64,000 bases of DNA from Paraburkholderia acidisoli (GCF_009789675.1 NZ_CP046914.1:1736001-1800000); one strand, 5' to 3'. Counted from the first letter of the stretch, positions 15,639 through 25,327 are shown. Numbers and translations are program-made. Notes: a model not told the origin generated them from the letters alone.

Positions 15639-15652
15639 ATGATTTGCGTCAA
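15639..15652. promoter_or_regulatory. FNR/ANR-like site upstream of nuoM
   Basis: ATGATTTGCGTCAA matches TTGAT-N4-ATCAA at 8 of 10 defined positions, 214 bases before the nuoM ATG. Burkholderia FNR/ANR homologues use this motif under low oxygen. Confidence 0.4.
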
Positions 15653-15865
15653 CCCTCGATCCGGCACGTGTTGTTGCGCTGCAAAACTTCCGTATTCCGT
15701 TTACCCTCGTTAACCCTTGAACGTGTGTTGCATTTCGCCCAGTCGCTGACAAATACATTACAGGCAGCGTAGTCCGATTTTCACCCCGCGTATCTCTTTC
15801 AGTTTGCTTTCGCACTGAGTGTGCGATTCGGCGCTTTTTGCCCGCATTTTTAAGGTCTCGTTGAA

Positions 15866-17416
15866 ATGCAATCCGTTCCATTCCTGAGTCTGGCGATCTG
15901 GATTCCCATCCTGTTCGGCGTGGCTGTGCTGCGCCTCGGGTCGGACCGCCATCCGCAGCGCGCGCGCTGGCTGTCGCTGATCGGCTCGATCGTCGGCCTG
16001 CTGCTGACCCTCCCGCTCGTCACCGGCTTCGACAATCACGTCGTCGGCATGCAGTTCGTCGAATTCCGCGACTGGCTGCCCGAGTTCGGCGTGGGCTGGC
16101 GTCTCGGAATCGACGGCATTTCGCTGTGGCTGGTCGTGCTCACGGCGTTCACGACGCTCGTGATCGTGATCGCCTCGTGGGAATCCATCACCGTGCGCGT
16201 CGCCCAGTACTTCGGCGCGTTCCTGATCCTCTCGGGCCTGATGGTCGGCACGTTCGCCGCGACGGACGGCATGTTGTTCTTCGTGTTCTTCGAAGCGACG
16301 CTGATTCCGCTGTACCTGCTGATCGGCACGTGGGGCCACGCCCGCCGCTCCTACGCCGCGGTCAAGTTCTTCTTCTTCTCGTTCGCCGGCTCGCTGATGA
16401 TGCTGGTGTCGATGCTGTACCTCTACAGCCAGTCGCAGACGTTCGACATGGCCGCGTGGCACAACCTGCACACGCTCGGCTTCATCCCGCAGATCCTCGT
16501 GTTCATCGGCTTCTTCGCGGCCTTCGCGGTCAAGGTGCCGATGTGGCCGTTCCACACGTGGCTGCCCGACGTCCACCTCGAAGCGCCCACCGGCGCAACC
16601 GTGCTGATGGCCATGCTCAAGCTCGGCGGCTACGGTTTCCTGCGCTTCACGCTGCCCATCACGCCGGACGCCGCGCACTTCTTCGCGCCCGCGATCATCA
16701 CGCTCTCGCTGGTGGCGGTGGTGTACTCGAGCCTGCTGGCGCTCGCGCAGACCGACATGACCAAGCTGCTCGCGTACTCGACGGTCGCCCACATGGGTCT
16801 CGTCACGCTGGGCCTGTTCCTCTTCAACCAGATCGGCACCGAAGGCGCGATCGTCCAGATGATCTCGTACGGTTTCGTCTCGGGCGCGCTGCTGCTTTCC
16901 GTCGGCGTGCTGTTCGACCGCACCAAGACGCGCACGATCTCGGCTTACGGCGGCGTCGTCAACGTGATGCCGCGCTACGCCACCTTCATGATGCTGTTCG
17001 CCATGGCCAACCTCGGCCTGCCGGGCACGTCGGGCTTCGTGGGCGAGTTCATGGTCATCATGGGCGCGATCCGCGCGAACTTCTGGGTCGGCGCGATTGC
17101 CGCGACGACCGTCATTCTGAGCGCCGCGTACACCCTGTGGATGTACAAGCGCGTGATCTTTGGCGCCGTGGCGAACAAGGGCGTGGCGAAGCTGACCGAC
17201 ATCGGTCGCCGCGAAACGCTGATCTTCGCTTCGCTCGCGGTGCTGGTGCTGGCGGTGGGCCTCTATCCGAAGCCCTTCACCGACGCGATCGAGCTTTCGG
17301 CGGCGAACCTCGTCGCCCAGGCCGGTCGCACCAAGCAACCGACGGCTGATGAAGGCGTACCGGCGGAAGCCGTGCGCGCCGGCACGGACGTTCGTGCGCC
17401 GCACTCGCCGACGTAA
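15866..17416 (+). CDS. nuoM: NuoM-like proton-pumping NADH-quinone oxidoreductase subunit, orphan copy
   Basis: This encodes 516 residues (E. coli NuoM has 509), with about 14 membrane helices. The conserved proton-path residues are present: Glu143 in FFEATLIPLYLL, a lysine near 223 in FAVKVPMWPFHTWLPD, and the later GFVGEF glutamate. The HLEAPTGATVLMAMLKLGGYG block is canonical. No nuoL, nuoN or other complex I gene lies nearby; instead the cyoABCD operon follows 345 bases downstream. It may be a second antiporter-like subunit for a variant complex I or an independent ion pump. Confidence 0.9.
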   Translation: MQSVPFLSLAIWIPILFGVAVLRLGSDRHPQRARWLSLIGSIVGLLLTLPLVTGFDNHVVGMQFVEFRDWLPEFGVGWRLGIDGISLWLVVLTAFTTLVIVIASWESITVRVAQYFGAFLILSGLMVGTFAATDGMLFFVFFEATLIPLYLLIGTWGHARRSYAAVKFFFFSFAGSLMMLVSMLYLYSQSQTFDMAAWHNLHTLGFIPQILVFIGFFAAFAVKVPMWPFHTWLPDVHLEAPTGATVLMAMLKLGGYGFLRFTLPITPDAAHFFAPAIITLSLVAVVYSSLLALAQTDMTKLLAYSTVAHMGLVTLGLFLFNQIGTEGAIVQMISYGFVSGALLLSVGVLFDRTKTRTISAYGGVVNVMPRYATFMMLFAMANLGLPGTSGFVGEFMVIMGAIRANFWVGAIAATTVILSAAYTLWMYKRVIFGAVANKGVAKLTDIGRRETLIFASLAVLVLAVGLYPKPFTDAIELSAANLVAQAGRTKQPTADEGVPAEAVRAGTDVRAPHSPT

Positions 17417-17761
17417 GCACGCAGGCGTAAGCACCAGGATCCGTTGTAAGAAGATTGACGACGCAACCAGTGCGCCGGCCGCCGCGAGGTGGTGCGGCGC
17501 GCTGGTGCGTAAGAAGGTTTCGAACCGGCAAGGTTCGGAAAAAGCCGCGGCGGAGATCGGCGTGAGAGCCGGTTGAGACCCACCGCGCGTGTGTTTCTGA
17601 GGCGCGACGAACCTCGCAAACACATGCGACAAAGTGTCTCAATCGCGTTTTGACAAAGATCATTTTCCACATTCATTGATTGCGAAAGATCAAAGCGGCT
17701 GTATGATGCGGGCGCGCTTCCTTTGGGCGGATGTCGAGGGGATGTGCCCGGAACTATTTCA
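17417..17761. other. intergenic region with the cyo promoter
   Basis: No gene is seen. TTGACA at 17650-17655 is a good -35 element, without an obvious strong -10 at 17-base spacing. An inverted pair TTGAT-N8-ATCAA lies at 17676-17693; its spacing is too wide for FNR. Confidence 0.4.
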
Positions 17762-18673
17762 ATGAATGAAATTCAGGCAAACGTGATGAAAAGTACAACC
17801 TTGAAAAGGTTATTGCTTCCCGTGGGCGCCGGATTGGTTTCTTGCCTTTCTGGTTGCAACTTGGAAGTCCTCGACCCCAAAGGTAGTGTGGGTATGGCGG
17901 AAAAGTCGCTGATCGCGACCTCCACCTGGGCCATGCTGATCGTGGTGATCCCCGTGATCATCCTGACGCTCTGGTTCGCCTACCGCTATCGCGCATCGAA
18001 CACCAGCGCCACCTACGCGCCCAAGTGGTCGCACTCCACGGCGATCGAAATCGTCGTCTGGACCGTTCCGACGCTGATCATTCTGTTCCTCGGCGTGCTC
18101 ACGTGGAAAACCACGCACGAGCTCGATCCCTACAAGCCGCTCGAATCGAACGTCAAGCCGATCAACGTCGAAGTGGTCGCGCTCGACTGGAAGTGGCTGT
18201 TCATCTACCCGGATCTGGGCATCGCTTCGGTGAACCAACTGGCGCTGCCGGTCGGCACGCCGGTGAACTTCAGCATCACGTCGGATTCGGTGATGAACTC
18301 GTTCTTCATCCCGCAGCTTGGTACCCAGGTCTACGCCATGGCTGGCATGCAGACGCGTCTGCACCTGATCGCCGACCACGCTGGCGATTACGCCGGCCTT
18401 TCGGCGAACTTCAGCGGCAAGGGCTTCTCGGACATGAAGTTCCGCACCCTCGCCACGAGCCAGCAAGACTTCGACGCATGGGTTCAGAAGGTGAAGGCCT
18501 CGTCGTCGCAACTGTCGATGGATCAATACTCGACCGTTGCGCAGCCGAGCGAGAAGGCGCCGGTCGAGTACTTCTCGACGGTCGATCCGAAGCTCTTCAC
18601 GAATATCATCGCGAAGTACAACAACGGCCATGTCACGAATTTCAGTGACCCGTCGTGCGTGACCAAGGGGTAA
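17762..18673 (+). CDS. cyoA: cytochrome bo3 ubiquinol oxidase subunit II
   Basis: This encodes 303 residues from ATG 17762; an in-frame ATG at 17786 gives a lipoprotein signal closer to E. coli CyoA (MKSTTLKRLLL...LSGC). Two membrane helices follow, then the periplasmic cupredoxin domain. The CuA-binding cysteines of cytochrome c oxidases are absent and the MNSFFIPQLGTQVYAMAGMQ block matches ubiquinol oxidases, so the electron donor is quinol. It is the first gene of cyoABCD, which reduces O2 to water and pumps protons across the inner membrane. Confidence 0.92.
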   Translation: MNEIQANVMKSTTLKRLLLPVGAGLVSCLSGCNLEVLDPKGSVGMAEKSLIATSTWAMLIVVIPVIILTLWFAYRYRASNTSATYAPKWSHSTAIEIVVWTVPTLIILFLGVLTWKTTHELDPYKPLESNVKPINVEVVALDWKWLFIYPDLGIASVNQLALPVGTPVNFSITSDSVMNSFFIPQLGTQVYAMAGMQTRLHLIADHAGDYAGLSANFSGKGFSDMKFRTLATSQQDFDAWVQKVKASSSQLSMDQYSTVAQPSEKAPVEYFSTVDPKLFTNIIAKYNNGHVTNFSDPSCVTKG

Positions 18674-18679
18674 GCAGGA

Positions 18680-20713
18680 ATGTTCGGAAAACTCACACTG
18701 GATGCCATTCCGTATCACGAGCCGATTATTCTCGGCACGATGGTCGGCATGGCGATCATCGGCGCCTTCGTGCTCGGTGGCATCACTTACCTCGGTAAGT
18801 GGAAGTATCTGTGGACGGAGTGGCTGACGAGCGTCGACCACAAGCGTCTGGGCGTGATGTACATCGTGCTCGCCCTCATCATGCTGCTGCGCGGCTTCGC
18901 CGACGCGATCATGATGCGTACCCAGCTCGCGCTCGCGTACAACGCGCCGGGCTACCTCCCGCCGCATCACTACGACCAGATCTTCACGGCGCACGGCGTC
19001 ATCATGATCTTCTTCATGGCCATGGCTTTCATGGTTGGCCTGATGAACATCGTGGTGCCGCTGCAGATCGGCGCGCGCGACGTCGCGTTCCCGTTCCTGA
19101 ACTCGCTGTCGTTCTGGATGACGGCTGTTGGCGCGATCCTGCTGATGATCTCGCTCGTCGTCGGCGAATTCGCCATGACCGGCTGGCTCGCGTATCCGCC
19201 GCTTTCGGAGCTGGCGTACAGTCCAGGCGTCGGGGTGGATTACTACCTGTGGGCGCTGCAGATCTCCGGTGTCGGCACGCTGCTGACCGGCGTGAACTTC
19301 TTCGTCACCATCATCAAGATGCGCGCCCCCGGCATGACGCTGATGAAGATGCCGGTGTTCACGTGGACGGCGCTGTGCACGAACGTGCTGATCATGGCTG
19401 CGTTCCCGATCCTGACCGTCACGCTCGCGCTGCTCGGCCTCGACCGTTATATCGGCACGCACTTCTTCACGAATGACGGCGGCGGCAACGCCATGCTGTA
19501 CCTGAACCTGATCTGGGCCTGGGGTCACCCCGAGGTGTACATCCTGATCCTGCCGGCGTTCGGTATTTTCTCGGAAGTCGTCGCGACCTACGCGAAGAAG
19601 CCGCTGTTCGGCTACACCACCATGGTCTACGCGACCTGCTCGATCATGGTGCTCTCGTTCCTCGTGTGGCTGCACCACTTCTTCACGATGGGTTCGGGCG
19701 CCGACGTCAACGCGTTCTTCGGCATCATGACGATGATCATCGCGATCCCGACGGGCGTGAAGATCTTCAACTGGCTGTTCACGATCTACCGCGGTCGCCT
19801 CGAGTTCACCTCGCCGGTGCTGTGGACGCTCGGCTTCATGGTCACTTTCACCATCGGCGGCATGACCGGCGTGATGATGGCGATCCCGGGCGCGGACTTC
19901 GTGCTGCACAACTCGCTGTTCCTGATCGCTCACTTCCACAACGTGATCATCGGCGGCGTGCTGTTCGGCTACCTGGCCGGTTTCAACTACTGGTTCCCGA
20001 AGGCATTCGGCTTCAAGCTCGACGAAAAGCTCGGCAAGCGCGCGTTCTGGTTCTGGCTCGTCGGCTTCTACGTCGCCTTCACGCCGCTGTACGTGCTCGG
20101 CTTCATGGGCGCCACGCGTCGTCTGAACCACTATGACAATCCGGCATGGCATCCGTGGATGATCATCGCGTGGGTTGGCGCCGTGCTCGTGGCTATCGGT
20201 ATCGCGCATCAGCTGCTGCAGCTGTACGTGTCGATCCGCGACCGCAACAAGCCGGAAAACCGCGACCTGACGGGCGATCCGTGGGGTGGCCGTACGCTGG
20301 AATGGTCGATGTCGTCGCCGCCGCCGGTCTATAACTTCCCGGTCATCCCGAACGTGTCGGAACTCGACGAGTTCCAGCACCTGAAGGACACGGGCCGTGA
20401 GACGCCGGACGTCGCGAACACGCATTACACCGACATCCACATGCCCTCGAACACGAGCGCAGGTCTGTTCATCGGCTTCTTCAGCCTGGTGCTCGGCTTT
20501 GCAGGCATCTGGCACATCTGGTGGCTCATGATCGTCGGTTTCATCGGCATTCTCGGCACCGCGATCGCCTACAGCTTCCAGAAGAACGAAGGCTATTACA
20601 TCCCGGCCGCCAAGGTCCGGGCAGATGAAGAAATGCGCAATCGCGCACTGGTCAAGGCGTTCGAAGACAAGCAACGCCGTGGCAAGGTTGAAGCCGCAAT
20701 GGAGGCCAACTGA
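18680..20713 (+). CDS. cyoB: cytochrome bo3 ubiquinol oxidase subunit I
   Basis: This encodes 677 residues with about 15 membrane helices. It carries the haem b, haem o3 and CuB ligands: His in [11 protein letters not shown], the cross-linked His/Tyr in [15 protein letters not shown], the His pair in WLHHFFTMG, and both His in LIAHFHNVI. It is the catalytic proton pump of the oxidase. It starts six bases after cyoA and overlaps cyoC by one base, so the four subunits are made from one message. Confidence 0.96.
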   Translation: MFGKLTLDAIPYHEPIILGTMVGMAIIGAFVLGGITYLGKWKYLWTEWLTSVDHKRLGVMYIVLALIMLLRGFADAIMMRTQLALAYNAPGYLPPHHYDQIFTAHGVIMIFFMAMAFMVGLMNIVVPLQIGARDVAFPFLNSLSFWMTAVGAILLMISLVVGEFAMTGWLAYPPLSELAYSPGVGVDYYLWALQISGVGTLLTGVNFFVTIIKMRAPGMTLMKMPVFTWTALCTNVLIMAAFPILTVTLALLGLDRYIGTHFFTNDGGGNAMLYLNLIWAWGHPEVYILILPAFGIFSEVVATYAKKPLFGYTTMVYATCSIMVLSFLVWLHHFFTMGSGADVNAFFGIMTMIIAIPTGVKIFNWLFTIYRGRLEFTSPVLWTLGFMVTFTIGGMTGVMMAIPGADFVLHNSLFLIAHFHNVIIGGVLFGYLAGFNYWFPKAFGFKLDEKLGKRAFWFWLVGFYVAFTPLYVLGFMGATRRLNHYDNPAWHPWMIIAWVGAVLVAIGIAHQLLQLYVSIRDRNKPENRDLTGDPWGGRTLEWSMSSPPPVYNFPVIPNVSELDEFQHLKDTGRETPDVANTHYTDIHMPSNTSAGLFIGFFSLVLGFAGIWHIWWLMIVGFIGILGTAIAYSFQKNEGYYIPAAKVRADEEMRNRALVKAFEDKQRRGKVEAAMEAN

Positions 20714-21324
20714 TGTCGACGCATAACAGCGTGGCCGCTCACGCGGAGCACGATCACCACGATCACCCGCCGTCACACTCGGTATTCGGCTTCTGGCTGT
20801 ACCTGATGACGGACTGCATTTTGTTCGGCTCGCTGTTCGCAGTGTTCGCCGTCATGCAGAACCAGTTCGCGGGCGGCCCCACGGGCAAGGATCTGTTCGA
20901 CATCAACGGCGTCGCGATGGAAACGGCAGTGCTGCTGCTGTCGTCCATCACGTACGGCTTCGCGATGATCGGCGCGCACAAGCAGCGCAAGGGTCAAGTG
21001 CTGTTCTGGCTGGCGATCACCTTCCTGCTCGGCGCAACGTTCCTGTACTTCGAACTGCATGAGTTCGCGAACATGATCGCCGAGGGCAACGGCCCGCAAC
21101 GCAGCGCGTTCCTGTCGTCGTTCTTCACGCTGGTCGCCACCCACGGTATCCACGTGACGATGGGCATGATCTGGATGATCGTGCTGATGGTTCAGGCCGT
21201 GAAGGCGCCGGTGCTGGGCGAGCGCGAAATCCGCCGCCTGTCGTGCCTCAGCCTTTTCTGGCACTTTCTGGACATCGTCTGGATCTGCGTGTTCTCCTTT
21301 GTTTACCTTGCGAGCGTGATCTAA
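20713..21324 (+). CDS. cyoC: cytochrome bo3 ubiquinol oxidase subunit III
   Basis: This encodes 203 residues with five membrane helices and a histidine-rich N-terminal tail (HAEHDHHDHPPSH). FGFWLYLMTDCILFGSLFA and HGIHVTMGMIWM match CyoC of the haem-copper oxidase subunit III family. It stabilises subunit I. It overlaps the cyoB stop by one base and is directly followed by cyoD. Confidence 0.94.
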   Translation: MSTHNSVAAHAEHDHHDHPPSHSVFGFWLYLMTDCILFGSLFAVFAVMQNQFAGGPTGKDLFDINGVAMETAVLLLSSITYGFAMIGAHKQRKGQVLFWLAITFLLGATFLYFELHEFANMIAEGNGPQRSAFLSSFFTLVATHGIHVTMGMIWMIVLMVQAVKAPVLGEREIRRLSCLSLFWHFLDIVWICVFSFVYLASVI

Positions 21325-21654
21325 ATGAGTGCTCATTCCATCCACGAAGAAGAAAGCCACGGCAGCTTCGGCAGCTATCTGGCCGGTTTCATCCTGGCGG
21401 TGGTGCTCACGGCAGCATCGTTCTGGGTCGTGCTCCACGGCGGTTTCTCGCGCGAAACGGCGCTGATCGGCCTGGCCGTGCTGGCCGTCGTGCAGATCCT
21501 CGTCCACCTCGTGTTCTTCCTGCATATGAACACGTCGTCGGGCCAGCGCTGGAACGTCACGGCGTTCGCGTTCACCGTGTTGACCGCGGTGATCGTGATC
21601 GGCGGAACGCTGTGGGTCATGCACAACGTCAGCATGAACATGATGTCGCGTTGA
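21325..21654 (+). CDS. cyoD: cytochrome bo3 ubiquinol oxidase subunit IV
   Basis: This encodes 109 residues with three membrane helices. GSFGSYLAGFILAVVLTAASFW and QILVHLVFFLHMNTSS are typical CyoD, which helps CuB insertion and assembly. It starts directly after cyoC and is followed by the operon terminator. Confidence 0.93.
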   Translation: MSAHSIHEEESHGSFGSYLAGFILAVVLTAASFWVVLHGGFSRETALIGLAVLAVVQILVHLVFFLHMNTSSGQRWNVTAFAFTVLTAVIVIGGTLWVMHNVSMNMMSR

Positions 21655-21700
21655 TACGCGCCGTCTGAGTCGCGTCCGGCCTTCGCGCCGGGTGCGCCGG

Positions 21701-21740
21701 AAAACGCCGCTGTGCCTTCGGGCCGGCGGCGTTTTTGTTT
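21701..21740 (+). terminator. rho-independent terminator of cyoABCD
   Basis: AAACGCCGC pairs with GCGGCGTTT, followed by a T-rich tail. It is 47 bases after cyoD. Confidence 0.8.
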
Positions 21741-21798
21741 TGGGGCGCGCGTTGTCGTGCCGATGGCGCACGCGCGGGCGCCGCGTCGTGCGCGAGAC

Positions 21799-22449
21799 TC
21801 AAGCGCCGAAGCGCTTCTTCACTAGTTCCGCGACCGCTTTGCCGAGCCGGTGATGCTGCTCCGCCTCGTAGTGAATGCCGTCGGTCGGGCTGACGGTCGC
21901 GATCTCGCCCGCGTCGAGAAACGCCGAGCCGTATTTCACCGCGACGCGCTCGTAGAGCGGCGCGAGCCGCCGCGAGCGGGCCGCGCCGCCCGCGAAGATC
22001 TCGCCGAGAAAGCCGATCTCTTCGATCGGCACGGGCGCCATCAGCAGCACGTGCGGCGTCGTGCCGTTCGGACCGGCGCGGCACGCGACCAGCGTTTCCA
22101 GCAGTACGTCGATGGAATGGGCGATGTCGGCGGGCGTGACGGAAAAGCGCGTCTTGAGGTCGTTGGTGCCGAGCATCAGCACTACGACGTCGACCGGCAA
22201 CTGGCTTTCGAGGCACGGCCGCCAATACGCGAGGCCGTTCTTGTGGCGGCCCTCGATCGGGTCGTCGTGCACCGTCGTGCGCGCAGGCAGGCCTTCCTCG
22301 ACGACCGTCCAGCCCGGCCCGAGCGACTCGCGCAGCACGCCGGGCCAGCGGTCCGCGGGACCGAATCGTTCCAGCACGCCAGGCTGGGAGAGCGGTTTGG
22401 TGCCGTGCGTGTTGGAATCGCCGTAACAGAGCAGGGTGCGGGACGTCAT
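21799..22449 (-). CDS. SGNH/GDSL-family hydrolase (arylesterase-like)
   Basis: This encodes 216 residues. The catalytic serine is Ser12 in LLCYGDSNTHG, the oxyanion Asn lies in LMLGTNDLK, and the Asp/His pair is in DGIHYEAEQHH near the C terminus. There is no signal peptide, so it is probably cytoplasmic. The substrate is unknown; relatives cleave aryl esters and short acyl esters. It is divergent from the TetR gene; the TetR-type operator at 22507 lies 58 bases upstream of its start and could regulate it too. Confidence 0.85.
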   Translation of the reverse strand: MTSRTLLCYGDSNTHGTKPLSQPGVLERFGPADRWPGVLRESLGPGWTVVEEGLPARTTVHDDPIEGRHKNGLAYWRPCLESQLPVDVVVLMLGTNDLKTRFSVTPADIAHSIDVLLETLVACRAGPNGTTPHVLLMAPVPIEEIGFLGEIFAGGAARSRRLAPLYERVAVKYGSAFLDAGEIATVSPTDGIHYEAEQHHRLGKAVAELVKKRFGA

Positions 22450-22506
22450 GGGCGTGTCTCCTGGAGGTGAGGGCGCAAAATGCCACTACTCAGTATGGGA
22501 GATTAC

Positions 22507-22521
22507 TAGACGACTGGTCTA
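22507..22521. promoter_or_regulatory. TetR operator, copy 1
   Basis: TAGACGACTGGTCTA is near-palindromic (TAGAC/GTCTA arms). It recurs with one changed base before the DJ-1 gene at 23254. It sits 24 bases before the regulator start and within the shared promoter with the GDSL hydrolase. Confidence 0.75.
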
Positions 22522-22544
22522 ATCGCCCGGTAACATGCCAACCC

Positions 22545-23144
22545 ATGAATGCAGCGGCGACCGTCGAAGTCCGGCAACACATCCTCGATACCGCCTTGCC
22601 CATCTTGCTGGGCAAGGGGTTTTCGGCCGTGGGTCTCAATGAGATCCTCGCGGCCGCGGGCGTGCCGAAAGGGTCGTTCTATCACTATTTCGGTTCGAAG
22701 GAAGCGTTCGGCGAGGCGCTGCTGACCTGCTACTTCGACGAATATGCCGAGCGCCTCGTCGATCTGCTGGTGCGCGCGCCGGGCACGGCCGCCGAGCGGC
22801 TGCTCGCTTACTGGGAAGAGTGGCGCACGATCCAGTGCGCGGACGACCCGGTGGGCAAGTGCCTCGCGGTCAAGCTGGGCGCGGAAGTGAGCGATCTGTC
22901 CGAGCCGATGCGCGCGGTACTGCGGCGCGGCACCGGCACGATCATCACGCGCATTGCGGCGTGTATCGAGGAAGGGCGCGAGGACGGTTCGCTGGCGGGC
23001 GTGCAGGACGCCGCGACCACGGCCACGACGCTTTACGAACTGTGGCTCGGCGCGACGCTGCTGGAGAAAATCCATCGCGACCGCCGGCCGCTCGACGCGG
23101 CCATGGCCACGACACGCGTTCTGCTGAATCTGCCCGCGAGCTGA
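22545..23144 (+). CDS. TetR/AcrR-family regulator (NemR/AcuR-like)
   Basis: This encodes 199 residues. The N-terminal helix-turn-helix is clear (GLNEILAAAGVPKGSFYHYFGSKEAF at about residues 30-55, quoted in parts in the family consensus). The ligand domain has a C-terminal TetR_C shape and two cysteines (QCADDPVGKC) that could sense electrophiles. The operator lies just upstream and again before the next gene, so it probably represses itself and the DJ-1/ene-reductase genes until reactive carbonyls or quinones appear. Start at ATG 22545; the upstream frame has no better site. Confidence 0.85.
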   Translation: MNAAATVEVRQHILDTALPILLGKGFSAVGLNEILAAAGVPKGSFYHYFGSKEAFGEALLTCYFDEYAERLVDLLVRAPGTAAERLLAYWEEWRTIQCADDPVGKCLAVKLGAEVSDLSEPMRAVLRRGTGTIITRIAACIEEGREDGSLAGVQDAATTATTLYELWLGATLLEKIHRDRRPLDAAMATTRVLLNLPAS

Positions 23145-23253
23145 CCGCCGGCGCATTTCGATTCACATTGCGGTTCGAATAATCTGGCGTAACGAAGCGG
23201 CGTTTTGCGACACATCTCTGTCGCGCAATCGACCGCACAATACGCAAGGAGAC

Positions 23254-23268
23254 TAGACGACCGGTCTA
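23254..23268. promoter_or_regulatory. TetR operator, copy 2
   Basis: TAGACGACCGGTCTA has the same arms and differs from the copy at 22507 by one central base. It lies 81 bases before the DJ-1 gene. Confidence 0.75.
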
Positions 23269-23348
23269 ATAGCACGCCGTTCCGGTGTGTCCGAGACCGG
23301 TCCCAGCGCGGCGCTCGCGCGCCGTTTCTCATCGATTAAGGAACGCCG

Positions 23349-24032
23349 ATGAAAGTACTGATCGTTTTGACCTCGCACGAAGACCTTGGCAACACCGGCA
23401 AGAAAACGGGCTTCTGGCTCGAGGAATTCGCGGCACCGTACTACGCGCTGCTCGACGCGGGCGCGGAACTCACGCTCGCTTCGCCGAAGGGCGGCCAGCC
23501 GCCGCTCGACCCGAAGAGCAGCGATCCTTCGGCGCAAACCGAAGCCACGCGCCGTTTCGACGCCGACCCCGCCGCGCAGGCCGCGCTGGCCAAAACGCAA
23601 CGTCTCGCCGATGTCGACGCGAGCGCGTTCGACGCCGTGTTCTATCCGGGCGGTCACGGCCCGCTCTGGGACCTCGCCGAAGATCCCGTGTCGATCGCCT
23701 TGATCGAAAAGACGCTCGCGGCGGGCAAGCCCGTCGCCGCCGTGTGCCACGCGCCCGGCGTGCTGCGCCACGTGAAGGGCGCCGACGGCAAGCCGGTCGT
23801 GGCCGGCAAGTCGGTCACGGGCTTCTCGAACGCCGAGGAAGCCGCCGTGCAACTCACCGACGTCGTGCCCTTCCTCGTCGAAGACATGCTCAAGACGAAC
23901 GGCGGCAATTACAGCAAGGCCGCCGACTGGCAGGCGCACGTCGCCACCGACGGCCTGTTGATCACGGGCCAGAACCCGGCTTCCTCCGAGCCGGTGGCCG
24001 AAGCGTTGCTCGTGGCGCTGCGCCGCGCGTAA
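23349..24032 (+). CDS. DJ-1/PfpI-family protein, putative glyoxalase
   Basis: This encodes 227 residues. The nucleophile elbow AAVCHAPGVL places Cys133, with Glu and His partners typical of the HchA/YDR533C-like subgroup. Such enzymes convert methylglyoxal to lactate or repair glycated molecules in the cytoplasm. It is preceded by the same operator as the TetR gene and followed by the ene-reductase, which fits detoxification of reactive electrophiles. Confidence 0.85.
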   Translation: MKVLIVLTSHEDLGNTGKKTGFWLEEFAAPYYALLDAGAELTLASPKGGQPPLDPKSSDPSAQTEATRRFDADPAAQAALAKTQRLADVDASAFDAVFYPGGHGPLWDLAEDPVSIALIEKTLAAGKPVAAVCHAPGVLRHVKGADGKPVVAGKSVTGFSNAEEAAVQLTDVVPFLVEDMLKTNGGNYSKAADWQAHVATDGLLITGQNPASSEPVAEALLVALRRA

Positions 24033-24232
24033 TCTCCGGGCGGCGGGCGCGCGGGTTACACCAGCCGCCATCTCGCCGTCCCGTTTTCTCTGTCTCTTTT
24101 TCCTTCAGGCAACACGGCGCGCGCCGCGAATCACGGCGCACGGGCCGCATGTTGCCGAAACGAAATCCCGATTTTGGTCAATCGGCGCAGACGCCGCATT
24201 TGTCGCGACCTGCGCCCAGAAAGGAGTAGTCG

Positions 24233-25327
24233 ATGTCCGCATTGTTTGAACCGTTCAAGCTCAAGAGCACCCAGTTGCGCAACCGCATTGCCGTGCCGCC
24301 GATGTGCCAGTACAGCGCCGTCGAGGGCATGCCCAACGACTGGCATCACGTGCACTACGCGCAGATCGCGCGCGGCGGCGCGGGTCTCGTGATCGTCGAG
24401 GCCACGGCGGTATCGCCGGAAGGCCGCATCACGCCGGGCTGCACGGGTATCTGGAACGACGCGCAAGCCGAGGCGTTCAAGCCCACGGTCGCGGCGATCA
24501 AGGCGGCGGGCGCGGTGCCCGGCATCCAGATCGCGCATGCGGGCCGCAAGGCGAGCGCGAACCGTCCGTGGGAAGGCGACGACCATATTGCCGAAGACGA
24601 TGCGCGCGGCTGGCAGACCTTGTCTCCCTCGGCGATCGCGTTCGGCGCGAACCTGCCGAAGGTGCCGAAGGCGATGACGCTCGACGACATCGCCCGTGTG
24701 CGCGAGGACTTCGTGGCCGCCGCGAAACGCGCGCTCGACGCCGGTTTCGAATGGCTCGAACTGCACTTCGCGCACGGCTATCTCGCGCAGAGCTTCTTCT
24801 CGCCGCACGCCAACCAGCGCGACGACCTTTACGGCGGCAGCCTCGAAAACCGCAGCCGTTTCCTGCTGGAAACGCTGGCCGCGGTGCGCAAGGTCTGGCC
24901 CGAACATCTGCCGCTCACGGCGCGCTTCGGCGTGATCGAATTCGACGGCCGCGACGAGGAAACGCTCGCCGAGTCGATCGAACTCACGAAGCACTTCAAG
25001 CGCGAAGGCCTGGACATGCTGAGCGTGAGCGTGGGTTTCTCGACCCCGACCGCGCAGATTCCCTGGGCGCCCGCGTTCCTCGCGCCGATCGCGCAGAAGG
25101 TGCGTCGCGCGAGCGGCCTGCCGGTGTCGTCGGCATGGGGTATCGGCACGCCGGAACTGGCCGAGCGCTCGGTGGCGTCGGAACAGCTCGACCTCGTGAT
25201 GGTCGGCCGCGCGCACCTCGCGAACCCGCACTGGCCGTACTTCGCGGCGCAGGCGCTGGGCGTCGAGCGCGCCGCGTGGACGCTGCCCGCGCCGTACGCG
25301 CACTGGCTCGAACGCTACAAGGCCTGA
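24233..25327 (+). CDS. xenA: old yellow enzyme, XenA/YqjM-type ene-reductase
   Basis: This encodes 364 residues. It is an FMN-dependent NAD(P)H:enoate reductase of the XenA class: the redox-tuning Cys25 lies in VPPMCQYS, and the HAGRKASANRPWEG, FAHGYLAQSF and GRDEETL blocks and the C-terminal PAPYAHWLERY match XenA closely. It reduces the C=C of unsaturated carbonyls, quinones and nitro compounds. AAAGGAG precedes the ATG. It lies 200 bases after the DJ-1 gene and is probably in the same TetR-controlled group. Confidence 0.9.
   Translation: MSALFEPFKLKSTQLRNRIAVPPMCQYSAVEGMPNDWHHVHYAQIARGGAGLVIVEATAVSPEGRITPGCTGIWNDAQAEAFKPTVAAIKAAGAVPGIQIAHAGRKASANRPWEGDDHIAEDDARGWQTLSPSAIAFGANLPKVPKAMTLDDIARVREDFVAAAKRALDAGFEWLELHFAHGYLAQSFFSPHANQRDDLYGGSLENRSRFLLETLAAVRKVWPEHLPLTARFGVIEFDGRDEETLAESIELTKHFKREGLDMLSVSVGFSTPTAQIPWAPAFLAPIAQKVRRASGLPVSSAWGIGTPELAERSVASEQLDLVMVGRAHLANPHWPYFAAQALGVERAAWTLPAPYAHWLERYKA

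Larger units (their letters stand above)
15003..15865. other. 863-base intergenic region between divergent genes
   Basis: No protein-coding gene is supported. It contains the Fur-like box (15155-15175), an orphan terminator (15362-15396), a small GGCGATTT/AAATCGC hairpin near 15552 and an FNR-like site (15639-15652), and it should carry the nuoM promoter. Confidence 0.6.

Noticed and set aside
17676..17693. TTGAT...ATCAA as an FNR site for cyoA
   Set aside because: The spacer is eight bases instead of four, so it does not fit FNR/ANR binding.
17810..20776. A 988-codon minus-strand frame opposite cyoAB
   Set aside because: Same antisense shadow effect; the cyo genes match known proteins in detail.
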